A stretch of DNA of 64,000 nt, from the NCBI RefSeq assembly GCF_000472525.1, contig NZ_AWZT01000001.1, forward strand, positions 675,802 through 739,801, in the 5' to 3' direction. Source of the stretch: Paraburkholderia dilworthii. Its GTDB lineage: Bacteria > Pseudomonadota > Gammaproteobacteria > Burkholderiales > Burkholderiaceae. The notes below the pieces were generated by a model, which made no database searches, was not told where the DNA came from, and was given only the letters and a program-made list of their open reading frames with translations. Below are positions 55,519 through 64,000 of this stretch, piece by piece (the stretch's first letter is position 1; the number at the start of each line of letters is the position of its first letter). Both the position numbers and the translations under genes were made by a program.

Positions 55519-56763
55519 TTAGTGGGCGACGGCGGCGGCGCCGTGTTCGTCGATGAGATGGCCGGTATAGAACCGGTCCAGCGAGAAAGGCGCGTTCAGC
55601 TCATGCGGCTCGTCCTTCGCGATTGTGTATGCATAGGCCCAACCAGAACCCGGTGTCGCCTTGAAGCCGCCTGTGCCCCAGCCGCAATTGAAGTAGAGTC
55701 CCTTCACGTCGGTCTTGCTGATGATCGGGCATGCGTCCGGCGACACGTCCACGATGCCGCCCCACTGACGGTTCATCCGCACGCGCGAAAACACCGGGAA
55801 CATTTCGACGATGGCTTCGAGCGTGCCTTCGATAATCTGAAAGCTGCCTCGCTGACCGAAACCGGTGTACTGGTCCACGCCCGCGCCGATCACCAGATCG
55901 CCCTTGTCGGACTGGCTGATATACGCATGCACCGCGTTCGACATCACGACCGTGTTGACGACCGGCTTGATCGGCTCCGACACCAGCGCCTGCAACGGAT
56001 GGCTTTCGAGCGGTAGGCGCACGCCGGCCATGTCCGCTAGTGTGGACGTATTGCCGGCAGCCACTACCGCAACTTTCTTCGCCTTGATGAAACCCTTCGT
56101 GGTATCGACGCCTGTCACCTGGTTGCCGTTGCGGCGAATGCCGGTTACCTGGCAGTTCTGCACGATATCGACGCCGGCCTGATCCGCGCCGCGCGCGAAG
56201 CCCCAAGCTACCGCATCGTGACGCGCCACGCCGCCGCGCCGCTGAATCGACGCGCCGAGCACCGGATAGCGGCTGTTCAGATTGATGGTCGGCTCAAGCT
56301 CCTTGATCTGCGCGGGCGTGAGGAATTCGGCATCGACGCCGTTCAACCGGTTAGCATTCACACGACGCTCGGTGTCGCGCACGTCCTGCAATGTGTGCGC
56401 GAGGTTCATCACGCCGCGCTGGCTGAACATCACGTTGTAGTTCAGATCCTGCGAGAGCCCTTCCCACAGTTTCATTGCTTTTTCATAGAGCGCCGCGGAC
56501 TCATCCCACAGATAATTCGAGCGCACGATGGTCGTATTGCGTGCCGTATTGCCGCCGCCGATCCAGCCCTTCTCGAGCACGGCGACATTGCGCACGCCAT
56601 GCTCTTTCGCGAGGTAATAGGCCGTGGCGAGACCATGCCCGCCACCGCCGACGATCACCACGTCGTACTCGCGTTTGGGCTCGGGACTCTTCCACTGTCG
56701 CTCCCAGTTTTCGTGATACGACATCCCGTTGCGCAAGAGGCTGAATATCGAATAGCGGCTCAT
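55519..56763 (-). CDS. soxB: Sarcosine oxidase beta subunit
   Basis: SoxB carries the FAD and the covalent FMN where sarcosine is oxidised to glycine. The 414-residue protein has [40 protein letters not shown] and [20 protein letters not shown]. Of two adjacent ATGs, 56763 has the better spacing from AAGGA. An 8-bp microsatellite lies about 25 bases upstream. Confidence 0.96.
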   Translation of the reverse strand: MSRYSIFSLLRNGMSYHENWERQWKSPEPKREYDVVIVGGGGHGLATAYYLAKEHGVRNVAVLEKGWIGGGNTARNTTIVRSNYLWDESAALYEKAMKLWEGLSQDLNYNVMFSQRGVMNLAHTLQDVRDTERRVNANRLNGVDAEFLTPAQIKELEPTINLNSRYPVLGASIQRRGGVARHDAVAWGFARGADQAGVDIVQNCQVTGIRRNGNQVTGVDTTKGFIKAKKVAVVAAGNTSTLADMAGVRLPLESHPLQALVSEPIKPVVNTVVMSNAVHAYISQSDKGDLVIGAGVDQYTGFGQRGSFQIIEGTLEAIVEMFPVFSRVRMNRQWGGIVDVSPDACPIISKTDVKGLYFNCGWGTGGFKATPGSGWAYAYTIAKDEPHELNAPFSLDRFYTGHLIDEHGAAAVAH

Positions 56764-56787
56764 CATTGATCCTTGTGGGTACTGTCG

Positions 56788-56842
56788 GTGCTTTGGTGCT
56801 TTGGTGCTTTGGTGCTTTGGTGCTTTGGTGCTTTAGTGCTTG
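56788..56842. repeat. 8-bp microsatellite between sdaA and soxB
   Basis: GTGCTTTG occurs five times exactly in tandem (56788-56827), then GTGCTTTA and a partial GTGCTTG. It sits just upstream of the soxB ribosome binding site (56767-56772), in the sdaA-soxB gap. Confidence 0.9.
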
Positions 56843-56879
56843 TGCCTGGCGCTTCGTCGCATCTGGAACAAAGCGCTGT

Positions 56880-58274
56880 TCAACACTCGATGACGTTCAC
56901 GGCCAATCCGCCGCGCGACGTCTCCTTGTACTTCGTCTTCATGTCCGCGCCGGTTTCGCGCATTGTCTTGATCACGTTATCGAGGGACACGTAGTGCTGG
57001 CCGTCGCCCTTCATTGCCATGCGCGCGGCGTTCAGCGCCTTGATCGCGCCCATTGCATTGCGCTCGATGCAGGGAATCTGCACGAGCCCGCCGACCGGGT
57101 CGCAGGTCATGCCGAGGTTGTGTTCCATGCCGATTTCCGCGGCGTTTTCCACTTGCGTCGGCGTGCCGCCCATCACGGCGGCCAGCGCCGCGGCGGCCAT
57201 CGAGCAGGCCACGCCCACTTCGCCCTGGCAGCCCACTTCGGCACCCGAAATCGACGCGGTTTCTTTATAGATGATGCCGATAGCCGCAGCCGTCAGCAGA
57301 AAATTGACGATGCCCTCGTCGTTCGACGCATGCATGAACTTCACGTAGTAATGCAGCACGGCGGGAATCACGCCGGCCGCGCCATTGGTCGGCGCGGTGA
57401 CGACGCGCCCGCCTGCCGCGTTTTCTTCGTTGACGGCCATTGCGTAGAGGTTGACCCAGTCGAGCATCGAAAGCGGATCGCGTAGTGACTCTTCCGAGCG
57501 CGAGCGCAATTGCGCGCACAGATCGGCGGCGCGGCGCTTCACATGCATTGGGCCGGGCAATTCGCCGCGCACCTTGCAACCGCGTTCGACGCAAGCCGAC
57601 ATGGTGCGCCAGATCGCGAGCAGACCTTCGCGCACTTCCTGTTCGGGCCGCGCCGCGCACTCGTTCTTCAGCGTCACTTGCGCAATCGAGAGGCCGGTCT
57701 CGCGGCATACGCGCATCAGATCGTCGCCAGTGCGAAATGGGTACGGCACCTCGGCGCCGGCACGCACGCCGTTCACGCGGTCGCCCTCGCGATTCACCAC
57801 GAAGCCGCCGCCAATCGAGTAATACTCTTTTTCCACCAGCAGTTGCCCGTTTTCATCGAATGCCTGAAAACGCATGCCGTTCGGATGCACGATGCCCGAA
57901 CCAGGCGCGCCCGGCATCAACTTGCGGAAAAAGCCGAGGTGCTCGCGCTCGTCGAATTTCACCGGATGCTTGCCGAGCAGCGCAAGTTGCTTCGTCTCGC
58001 GGATAGCCTGCAAACGCGGCTCAATCGAGTCCGGATCGATCAGTTCGGGCAGATTGCCTTCCAGCCCGAGCAGTACCGCTTTATCCGTACCGTGCCCCTT
58101 GCCGGTCGCGCCGAGCGAGCCGAACAGTTCCACCTTCACGCGGCGCACGAAGGCGAGCAGGTTTGCGTCTTCGATATGCGACGCGAAGCGGCAAGCAGCG
58201 ATCATCGGCCCGACCGTGTGCGAGCTTGAGGGACCGATACCGATCTTGAACAGATCGAAGACGCTGACGTTCAT
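56880..58274 (-). CDS. sdaA: L-serine ammonia-lyase
   Basis: SdaA is an iron-sulfur L-serine dehydratase that yields pyruvate and ammonia. The 464-residue protein has [20 protein letters not shown] at the N-terminus and cluster cysteines in the C-terminal domain ([30 protein letters not shown]). As the gene before soxBDAG it completes the path glycine-serine-pyruvate. The start at 58274 removes an unconserved upstream extension. Confidence 0.95.
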   Translation of the reverse strand: MNVSVFDLFKIGIGPSSSHTVGPMIAACRFASHIEDANLLAFVRRVKVELFGSLGATGKGHGTDKAVLLGLEGNLPELIDPDSIEPRLQAIRETKQLALLGKHPVKFDEREHLGFFRKLMPGAPGSGIVHPNGMRFQAFDENGQLLVEKEYYSIGGGFVVNREGDRVNGVRAGAEVPYPFRTGDDLMRVCRETGLSIAQVTLKNECAARPEQEVREGLLAIWRTMSACVERGCKVRGELPGPMHVKRRAADLCAQLRSRSEESLRDPLSMLDWVNLYAMAVNEENAAGGRVVTAPTNGAAGVIPAVLHYYVKFMHASNDEGIVNFLLTAAAIGIIYKETASISGAEVGCQGEVGVACSMAAAALAAVMGGTPTQVENAAEIGMEHNLGMTCDPVGGLVQIPCIERNAMGAIKALNAARMAMKGDGQHYVSLDNVIKTMRETGADMKTKYKETSRGGLAVNVIEC

Positions 58275-58558
58275 GGCGTGCCTTATGCGTTGCAATGCCT
58301 GGGTGGCGGGATGTACCTTGAAACAGGCCCCATTGCACCGCACGTCAAATTGGATCGATAGAATAAAAACGGCATGACAGTGGGATAGTGGCGTCAAGCG
58401 CACCACGCGCCAAGCGCCGCGGCGTATTTGCGATGGCTTCTGACGCATTTGCGACAGGCGCCGTGCCTGGGGCTGGCGATGCTGACGGCATGACGATAAA
58501 TGCCGCACCGCGTCCCGGTGCTATGCTTGGCTCAACCTTTTCCGCTCTGGCTGCATGC

Positions 58559-59641
58559 ATGAACTCCGCTGAACCGCTTCCCCTTCAATCGATCGACGGC
58601 ACGCCAAAACAGCGCATCCGCTTCGGCATCATCCTGCTGCCGAACTTCACGCTGACGGCGTTCTCGGGTTTCGTCGACCTGTTGCGCCTGTCCGCGGACG
58701 AAGGCGACTTCAGCAAACCCGTACGCTGTTCATGGAGCGTGATAGGGGAAACCCTTGCCCCGGTGCGTGCGAGTTGCGGCATTCAGATCACGCCTTGGGA
58801 GACCTTCGACAACGCCGAGCCCTTCGATTACGTGGTCGTGGTGGGCGGCCTGTTGCACTCCGGACCGGCCGCGAACGACGCGACGCTCGCCTTCATCCGC
58901 CACGCCGCCGCGATGAATGCGACGCTTGTTGGCATGTGCACGGGCGTGTTCTCGCTGATGCGCGCGGGCGTGCTCGACGGTCATCGCATTTGCGTGAGCT
59001 GGTTTCACTACTGGGATTTCATCGAGCGGTTTCCGGCGGTGAATGAAGAGGCGCTGGTGGCCGACCGGCTGTTCGTGATCGATCGCCGGCGCATTACCTG
59101 TTCAGGCGGACGCGCGTCGATCGACGTGGCGGCAGCCATTCTGTTGCGCCACTTCGAAACCGCAACAGTGCAAAAGGCACTGCGCATTCTGCTCGTCGAC
59201 GACATGCAGAAAGGCAACGCTCCGCAGCCGCATCCGCCAGGACTTGCGCCCGCCGCGCATCCGAAAGTGAAGCGCGCGATTCTGCTGATGGAACAGCACG
59301 TCGGGCGTTCGCTTTCACTCGATGAACTCGCGCGCAAGCTGGACCTGTCGCCGCGTCAACTGGAGCGGCTTTTCAAGGCGCAAACCGGTAAGGCGCCACA
59401 GGCTTACGCGAAACAGGTGCGCCTGCGCACGGCCGCCTGGCTGTTGACGAGTTCGGACAAGACGGTGGCCGATATTGCATCGAGTTGCGGCTTTTCCGAT
59501 GCATCGCATCTGGGCCGAGAATTCCGCAAGCAATTCGGTTTACCGCCGATGATGTACCGCGAGCAGCGCGGCACGGCAGCCGAAGCTGCAGACAGTGGTG
59601 ACTACGACGAGACGTTTCCGGGGCGGGCGCAGGCGATTTGA
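58559..59641 (+). CDS. GATase1-like AraC regulator divergent from sdaA-soxBDAG
   Basis: The protein has a DJ-1/PfpI-like domain (IRFGIILLPNFTLTAFSGFV, LVGMCTGVFSLMRAGVLDGH) and a C-terminal AraC domain (SLDELARKLDLSPRQLERLF, DIASSCGFSDASHLGREF). It is divergent from sdaA-soxBDAG, so it may sense sarcosine, as SouR does in Pseudomonas (inference). The start is unsettled: GTG/ATG codons lie at 58388, 58433, 58490, 58523 and 58559; I chose the last because conservation begins about 20 residues later (360 residues). Confidence 0.88.
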   Translation: MNSAEPLPLQSIDGTPKQRIRFGIILLPNFTLTAFSGFVDLLRLSADEGDFSKPVRCSWSVIGETLAPVRASCGIQITPWETFDNAEPFDYVVVVGGLLHSGPAANDATLAFIRHAAAMNATLVGMCTGVFSLMRAGVLDGHRICVSWFHYWDFIERFPAVNEEALVADRLFVIDRRRITCSGGRASIDVAAAILLRHFETATVQKALRILLVDDMQKGNAPQPHPPGLAPAAHPKVKRAILLMEQHVGRSLSLDELARKLDLSPRQLERLFKAQTGKAPQAYAKQVRLRTAAWLLTSSDKTVADIASSCGFSDASHLGREFRKQFGLPPMMYREQRGTAAEAADSGDYDETFPGRAQAI

Positions 59642-59717
59642 TGCCCTGATATAAGGCGTTTTTCCTGGTCGTGTGAATTTTAGGCCTTTAATCAGGGCCT
59701 CGAATCGCGCAACACCA

Positions 59718-59748
59718 GTCTTTGCGCCGCGCCACGCGGCGCAAAGAC
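59718..59748. terminator. Bidirectional terminator between the AraC gene and the choline-binding protein gene
   Basis: GTCTTTGCGCCGCG, loop CCA, CGCGGCGCAAAGAC is a perfect 14-bp hairpin between convergent genes. It lacks a long T-run, so termination strength is uncertain. Confidence 0.65.
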
Positions 59749-59755
59749 CCGCACA

Positions 59756-60700
59756 TCACTTCCCTGCTACGTACGCCCTCACCGCCGGCAAACCATCCTT
59801 TCCGTCGAATGTCTTCACACCCGCCAGCCACTGATCGAGCACCGCCGGATTCGCCTTCAACCATTCACGCGCGGCCTTGTTCGGGTCCGTCTTGTTCATG
59901 ATCGGCAGCATCACGTGATTCTCGATATCGGTCGTGAAATGCAGGTTCGACACGAGTTTCGCGACATTCGGGCAACGCGTCGAGTAATCGGTCGGCGTGA
60001 CCGTCATGACTTTCGCTTCTCCGTAGTTCGGGCCGAATACATCGTCGCCGCCGGACAGATAATCGATTTTCATCTGCACGTTCATCGGATGCGGTTCCCA
60101 GCCCAGGAACACAATCGGCTTCTTGTCGCGGATCGCACGGTTCACTTCGACCAGCATGCCCGCCTCGCTCGACTCGACGAGCTTGAACTTGCCGAGCCCA
60201 TACTGGTTGGTGTCGATCATCTTCTTGATCAACGCATTGCCGTCGTTACCCGGCTCGATGCCATAGATCTTGCCGCCGAGCTTGTCGTAGTTCTTCGCTA
60301 TGTCGGTGAACGATTTGATGCCCGCCTGGTACGCGTAGTCCGGCACCGCAAGCGTGTACTTCGCGCCCGTGAGGTTCGGCGTGGGCAGCACGCTCACCTG
60401 GCCGGCCTTCTTGAAGGGGTCGATCATCGGGTCCATAGTGGGCGACCAATAACCGAGGAATACGTCGATCTGCTTGCTCTTAACCCCAGCAAACGTGATC
60501 GGCACTGAGGCGATCGTCTTGGTCGGCTTGTAGCCGAGTCCTTCGAGTACCGTCGAGGCGAGCCCTGTAGTCGCCGCGATATCGGTCCAGCCGACATCGG
60601 CAAAGCGGACGTCGCGGCATGTTGCGGGTTCGGCGGCGAATGCCGACGGGACAGACGACACAGACAGCGCGCACAACGACGCAGCCCACAAACGTTTCAT
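59756..60700 (-). CDS. choX: Choline/quaternary amine ABC substrate-binding protein
   Basis: The 314-residue protein has a signal peptide ending SAFAAEP and a ChoX-like fold (VRFADVGWTDIAATTGLAST, KQIDVFLGYWSPTMDP, KIYGIEPGNDGNALIKKMID, VFLGWEPHPMNVQMKIDYLS). The Trp/Tyr residues in GWTD, GYWSP and LGWEPH fit an aromatic box. It is the last gene after choV, choW and an AraC gene, so it is the natural binding protein of this transporter. It is clearly paralogous to the protein at 23.4 kb. Confidence 0.9.
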   Translation of the reverse strand: MKRLWAASLCALSVSSVPSAFAAEPATCRDVRFADVGWTDIAATTGLASTVLEGLGYKPTKTIASVPITFAGVKSKQIDVFLGYWSPTMDPMIDPFKKAGQVSVLPTPNLTGAKYTLAVPDYAYQAGIKSFTDIAKNYDKLGGKIYGIEPGNDGNALIKKMIDTNQYGLGKFKLVESSEAGMLVEVNRAIRDKKPIVFLGWEPHPMNVQMKIDYLSGGDDVFGPNYGEAKVMTVTPTDYSTRCPNVAKLVSNLHFTTDIENHVMLPIMNKTDPNKAAREWLKANPAVLDQWLAGVKTFDGKDGLPAVRAYVAGK

Positions 60701-60808
60701 GGCGTTTCCTCAGGGTGATTGATGCTTGACTGGTTTGTTACGCGAATTCTTTCGACGCTGCCTGCTGCCGATCGCGGCACACGCAAGCGCATGTGAAGCG
60801 AAAGCGGC

Positions 60809-61807
60809 CTATGCCGACAGCCGTCGCTCCACGCTCGGCGCATGACCGAATTGCGCGCGGTACGCCTTGCTGAAATGGCAGGGTGAATGAAACCCGCAAA
60901 CGGCCGTGACACGCGCGATGGAGGCGTCGGTGTTACGCAGCAATTCACGCGCACGCCGCAGGCGCAGCGTCAGGTAATAGTGCGTCGGCGACACGCTCAG
61001 GAACATCTTGAACATACGCTGCAAATGGCGTTGCGACAGACGCACGAGCCGCGCAAGTTCGTCGAGCGATAACGGCTCTTCGATATTCGCCTCCATCAAG
61101 CGCACGACTTCTATCAGTTCGGCGCGAGAGAAACCGACGCGGGCGTCGACGGGAATATGCTGGTAGTCCGTCGAGCCGCGAATCCTTTCCACGATGAACT
61201 GCTCGGACACCTGCGCTGCAACCGGGTGACCCAGGCGCATGCCGACCAGGTTCAACATCAGATCGAGCGGCGCGGTGCCGCCCGTGCACGTCATGCGGTC
61301 GCGGTCGATTACGAAGAGCTCGTCCGCGAACCGTACATGCGGATAGCTCTTGTGCAACGGCGACATGTCCTCCCAATGCACGGTGCAGCGATAACCATCG
61401 AGCAATCCGGCTGCGAGGAGCGCGTACGGCCCCGTGCAAATGCCCCCGAGCGGTATGCCCTGCGCAGCCACCTCGTGCAGCAGGCCGATCACTGTGTCGT
61501 CGACGTAATCGCGCACGTGCCAGCCCGCGCACACGATCAGCACATCGGGCATGCCGGCCTCGGCGAGCGTCGTAGTGGGCTTCACCGTGATGCCGTTGCT
61601 CGCCCGCGCCGGCTCGCCGTCAGGCGTAATGACCGACCATCTGTAGTGCTCTGCGCGGCCCACGTAGTTGGCCATGCGCAGCACCTCGACCGCGCTCGTG
61701 AACGCGATCATCGAAAAGTTCGGCAGCGTCAGAAAGCCGACGTGCGCGAGCCGGGAGAGCGGTGAATCGGGCGGGGCCTCGACCTGAGTGATCGCGTCGC
61801 GCTTCAT
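60809..61807 (-). CDS. GATase1-like AraC regulator within the choline transporter operon
   Basis: The 332-residue protein repeats the GbdR architecture (HVGFLTLPNFSMIAFTSAVE, LGGICTGPYALLAAGLLDGY, SLDELARLVRLSQRHLQRMF, AVCGFHSPCHFSKAYRAQF). It is closer to GbdR than the paralogue at 58.6 kb. It starts seven bases after the choW stop and lies before choX, so it is cotranscribed with a transporter. It may sense betaine, carnitine (CdhR-like) or choline; not resolved. Confidence 0.9.
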   Translation of the reverse strand: MKRDAITQVEAPPDSPLSRLAHVGFLTLPNFSMIAFTSAVEVLRMANYVGRAEHYRWSVITPDGEPARASNGITVKPTTTLAEAGMPDVLIVCAGWHVRDYVDDTVIGLLHEVAAQGIPLGGICTGPYALLAAGLLDGYRCTVHWEDMSPLHKSYPHVRFADELFVIDRDRMTCTGGTAPLDLMLNLVGMRLGHPVAAQVSEQFIVERIRGSTDYQHIPVDARVGFSRAELIEVVRLMEANIEEPLSLDELARLVRLSQRHLQRMFKMFLSVSPTHYYLTLRLRRARELLRNTDASIARVTAVCGFHSPCHFSKAYRAQFGHAPSVERRLSA

Positions 61808-61814
61808 GAGCGGC

Positions 61815-62717
61815 TCAACTGTGCTGTGCCGCCGGCGCGCGGCGCACCTTCATCAGATTGCGCAAGCCAGAGAACAGCGGCGCGCGCGCCATGCCGGGTG
61901 AACGGCCGAAGCTCTCCGTGATGCGGTCGAGGATGATCGCGAGCATCACGACCGAGAGTCCGCTCTCGAAGCCCAGACCGATGTCGAGCCGCTGAATGCT
62001 GGCGAGCACGTCGTTGCCGAGACCGCCTGCGCCGACCATCGACGCGATGATCACCATCGACAGCGCCATCATGATGGTCTGGTTCACACCCGTCATGATC
62101 GACGGCAGCGCATTTGGAAACTGCACCTTGTAGAGCAATTGCCACGGCGTGCAGCCGAAGGCCTGCCCCGCTTCGACGATTTCGCGGTTCACATGCTTGA
62201 TGCCGAGCGACGTGAGACGCACCGCCGGCGGCATCGCGAAGATCACCGTGGAGAGAATGCCGGGCACGCGGCCAAGACCGAACAGCATCGCGGCCGGAAT
62301 CAGATAGACGAATGCAGGCATGGTCTGCATCAGGTCGAGCACGGGGCGCACGATCATTTCGACGGTGCGGCTCTTCGCAGTCCAGATGCCGAGCGGCACG
62401 CCGAGCAGGAGGCTGATCAACGTGGACGAGAGCGTGAGACCGAGCGTGATCACCATCTGATCCCAGAAGCCGGTGCCGTAGATCAGCAGCATGGCGAGCA
62501 GCGTGAACAGCGCGAAGCGCCATCCCACCCGCCACAATCCGATGCCGACGAAAAACGCCATCAGCGCCCACATCGGCACCCCTTGCAGACCTTGTTCGAT
62601 CAGCGCGGCAAAACTCTCGATGACCTTGCCGATCGAATCGAAAGTCTTGGCGTCATGGTCGAGCAGATAGTGGACGCCGTGATCGACCCAGGCGCCAAGT
62701 GGAATGATTTCAGACAT
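61815..62717 (-). CDS. choW: Choline/glycine betaine ABC transporter permease
   Basis: This ProW/ChoW-type permease has 300 residues with six or seven membrane helices and the binding-protein-dependent signature GIKHVNREIVEAGQAFGCTP. It overlaps the choV stop by eight bases. With ChoV and a ChoX-type protein it forms an osmolyte or nutrient quaternary amine importer. Confidence 0.93.
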   Translation of the reverse strand: MSEIIPLGAWVDHGVHYLLDHDAKTFDSIGKVIESFAALIEQGLQGVPMWALMAFFVGIGLWRVGWRFALFTLLAMLLIYGTGFWDQMVITLGLTLSSTLISLLLGVPLGIWTAKSRTVEMIVRPVLDLMQTMPAFVYLIPAAMLFGLGRVPGILSTVIFAMPPAVRLTSLGIKHVNREIVEAGQAFGCTPWQLLYKVQFPNALPSIMTGVNQTIMMALSMVIIASMVGAGGLGNDVLASIQRLDIGLGFESGLSVVMLAIILDRITESFGRSPGMARAPLFSGLRNLMKVRRAPAAQHS

Positions 62718-63891
62718 GGGAACCTCGATGGCGCGTGAGAACGTGCAGCACGTTCGTCTTGTTGACCGAACCACAGTAGGAGCCGTCCGCTTCGACGACC
62801 GGCAAGGGCGCGCGGCTCGCGACCACACGCTGCACCACGTCGTCGAGCGGCGTGGTGCGTCGAATGCACTCGACGTAGTTCAGTTTTGCCGACGCGCTAC
62901 CCGTTTCGTCGCGGCACACGAAGCCGCGAATCTTGCGTTCGCTGTCGAGCACGAACGCGTAGTCGGCGCTGCCGTTCAACGTGGCGGCCACGCTCGATAC
63001 GTCGATCTGCGGCGAATGCGAGTGCATCAGCGGCACGGCATCCGTCTGCATCAGATCGCCGGCCGTCAGATAGCGGCTCGTGTCGATCCCTTCGAAGAAA
63101 GCGCGCACGTAATCGTCGGCGGGATTCGTGATGATCTCCTGCGGCGTGCCGATCTGCACGACCTTGCCGCCTTCCATGATCGCGATGCGTGTGCCGATAC
63201 GCATGGCTTCTTCGAGATCGTGCGACACGAATAGAATCGTGCGCTGCTGCTCGCGTTGCAGATCGAGCAGCACGTTCTGCATTTCCTTGCGCTTGAGCGG
63301 ATCGAGTGCGGAGAACGCTTCGTCCATGATCATCAGCGACGGGTTGACCGCGAGTGCCCGCGCGAGCCCCACGCGCTGCTGCATGCCGCCCGACAACTGC
63401 GCGGGCAGCTTCGCCGCGAATGGCGCGAGGCCGACCTGCTCGAGCACGGTCATCGCGCGTGCTTCGCGTTCCTTGCGGCCGATGCCCGCCACCTCGAGCC
63501 CGAAGGCCGCATTCGACAGCACCGTGCGTTGCGGCATCAGCGCGAAGGACTGGAACACCATGCTCATGTCCTTGCGGCGCAGCGCCGTCAATTCGGCACG
63601 CGGCACGCTGGCCACGTCGCGTCCATCGATCAGCACCTTACCTGCCGACGGTTCCACTAGCCGGTTGATCAGGCGAATCAGTGTCGACTTGCCGGAACCG
63701 GAGAGACCCATCAGCACGAAGATCTCGCCTTCCTTGACTTCGAACGATACGTTATGAGCGCCGACTATCTGGCCGGTGCGCGCGAATACTTCTTCTTTCG
63801 TGGCACCGCCTGCCAACATGCCGAGTGCCTGTTTCGGGTTGGTGCCGAACACCTTGCACAGCCCTTCGACCACGACCTTGGGGGAATTCAT
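62710..63891 (-). CDS. choV: Choline/glycine betaine ABC transporter ATPase
   Basis: The 393-residue ProV-type ATPase has Walker A GLSGSGKSTLIRLINRL, signature LSGGMQQRVGLARALAV and Walker B LMIMDEAFSALDPL, plus two C-terminal CBS-like segments (AATLNGSADYAFVLDSERKI; RAPLPVVEADGSYCGSV), the module for osmotic control in OpuA. Upstream of the ATG is a 48-bp hairpin repeat that runs off the window. Confidence 0.93.
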   Translation of the reverse strand: MNSPKVVVEGLCKVFGTNPKQALGMLAGGATKEEVFARTGQIVGAHNVSFEVKEGEIFVLMGLSGSGKSTLIRLINRLVEPSAGKVLIDGRDVASVPRAELTALRRKDMSMVFQSFALMPQRTVLSNAAFGLEVAGIGRKEREARAMTVLEQVGLAPFAAKLPAQLSGGMQQRVGLARALAVNPSLMIMDEAFSALDPLKRKEMQNVLLDLQREQQRTILFVSHDLEEAMRIGTRIAIMEGGKVVQIGTPQEIITNPADDYVRAFFEGIDTSRYLTAGDLMQTDAVPLMHSHSPQIDVSSVAATLNGSADYAFVLDSERKIRGFVCRDETGSASAKLNYVECIRRTTPLDDVVQRVVASRAPLPVVEADGSYCGSVNKTNVLHVLTRHRGSHV

Positions 63892-63905
63892 TGAATGCTC
63901 TCCTA

Positions 63906-64000
63906 TGTCGGCCAGAGTTAGTGCGAAGCACTTACTCTGGTCCCATGCAAAGCTGTCGGCCAGAGTTAGTGCGAAGCACTTACTCTGGTCCCATGCAAAG
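63906..64000. repeat. 48-bp tandem repeat carrying a 13-bp hairpin, upstream of choV
   Basis: Two copies (63906-63953 and 63954-64000, the second cut by the window edge) are identical over the visible length. Each contains CCAGAGTTAGTGC-GAA-GCACTTACTCTGG, an inverted repeat with a single T-T mismatch. It begins about 15 bases upstream of the choV start and probably continues past base 64000. Confidence 0.9.

Noticed and set aside
56788..56842. CRISPR-like array
   Set aside because: Units are contiguous 8-mers without spacers; it is a microsatellite.
63906..64000. CRISPR repeats
   Set aside because: The two copies are directly adjacent with no distinct spacer, and the palindrome is internal to each 48-bp unit.

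Overview
This window is GC-rich, carries ordinary bacterial gene starts, and contains genes typical of a beta-proteobacterium of the Burkholderia/Paraburkholderia group: a Gram-negative trimeric porin, GbcAB/DgcAB, heterotetrameric sarcosine oxidase, BetIBA and several GATase1-AraC regulators. No rRNA, tRNA, CRISPR array, complete prophage or complete insertion sequence was seen. The only mobile-DNA trace is a 52-codon transposase remnant near 21.6 kb.

Region 1 (1-10 kb) is mixed housekeeping and accessory content: the end of a coiled-coil protein, a disordered small protein, an EEP-family nuclease/phosphatase overlapping a phospholipase D-VTT membrane fusion, an exported aldose 1-epimerase, a DUF2795 protein, and a possible sulfur group made of an integral membrane protein, an SBP56/methanethiol oxidase-like protein and an orphan Tat-exported sulfonate-binding protein.

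Region 2 (9.8-18.8 kb, minus strand) is an amide/nitrile operon: nitrilase-family hydrolase, periplasmic binding protein, LivH-type permease, fused LivM-LivG, LivF ATPase, amidase-signature enzyme, AmiC-like sensor and AmiR-like ANTAR antiterminator. Its leader has a good sigma70 promoter, a hexaloop hairpin of the kind ANTAR proteins bind, and an intrinsic terminator ahead of the first gene, so the last gene probably controls the whole operon by antitermination.

Region 3 (18.8-23.2 kb) holds an unusual 806-residue flavin amine oxidase with a long proline-rich N-terminus, the transposase scrap and a porin.

Region 4 (23.4-64 kb) is a near-complete island for choline-O-sulfate, choline and glycine betaine catabolism. 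BetC makes choline from choline sulfate; BetA and BetB make glycine betaine; GbcA/GbcB demethylate it to dimethylglycine; DgcA/DgcB with a dedicated EtfAB make sarcosine; SoxBDAG makes glycine, GlyA makes serine and SdaA makes pyruvate. Released one-carbon units are handled by FdhA (formaldehyde) and PurU (formyl-THF). Uptake is by a ChoV-ChoW ATPase/permease pair plus three OpuAC-type binding proteins. Regulators are BetI, a LysR protein beside betC, GbdR, and two further GATase1-AraC paralogues. Insertions in this logic are a class C beta-lactamase after betA, an MFS transporter and a truncated acyl-CoA dehydrogenase. Short repeats lie beside several of these genes: an 8-bp microsatellite before soxB, a 12-bp repeat across the betI stop, and a 48-bp hairpin tandem repeat upstream of choV that runs off the window.
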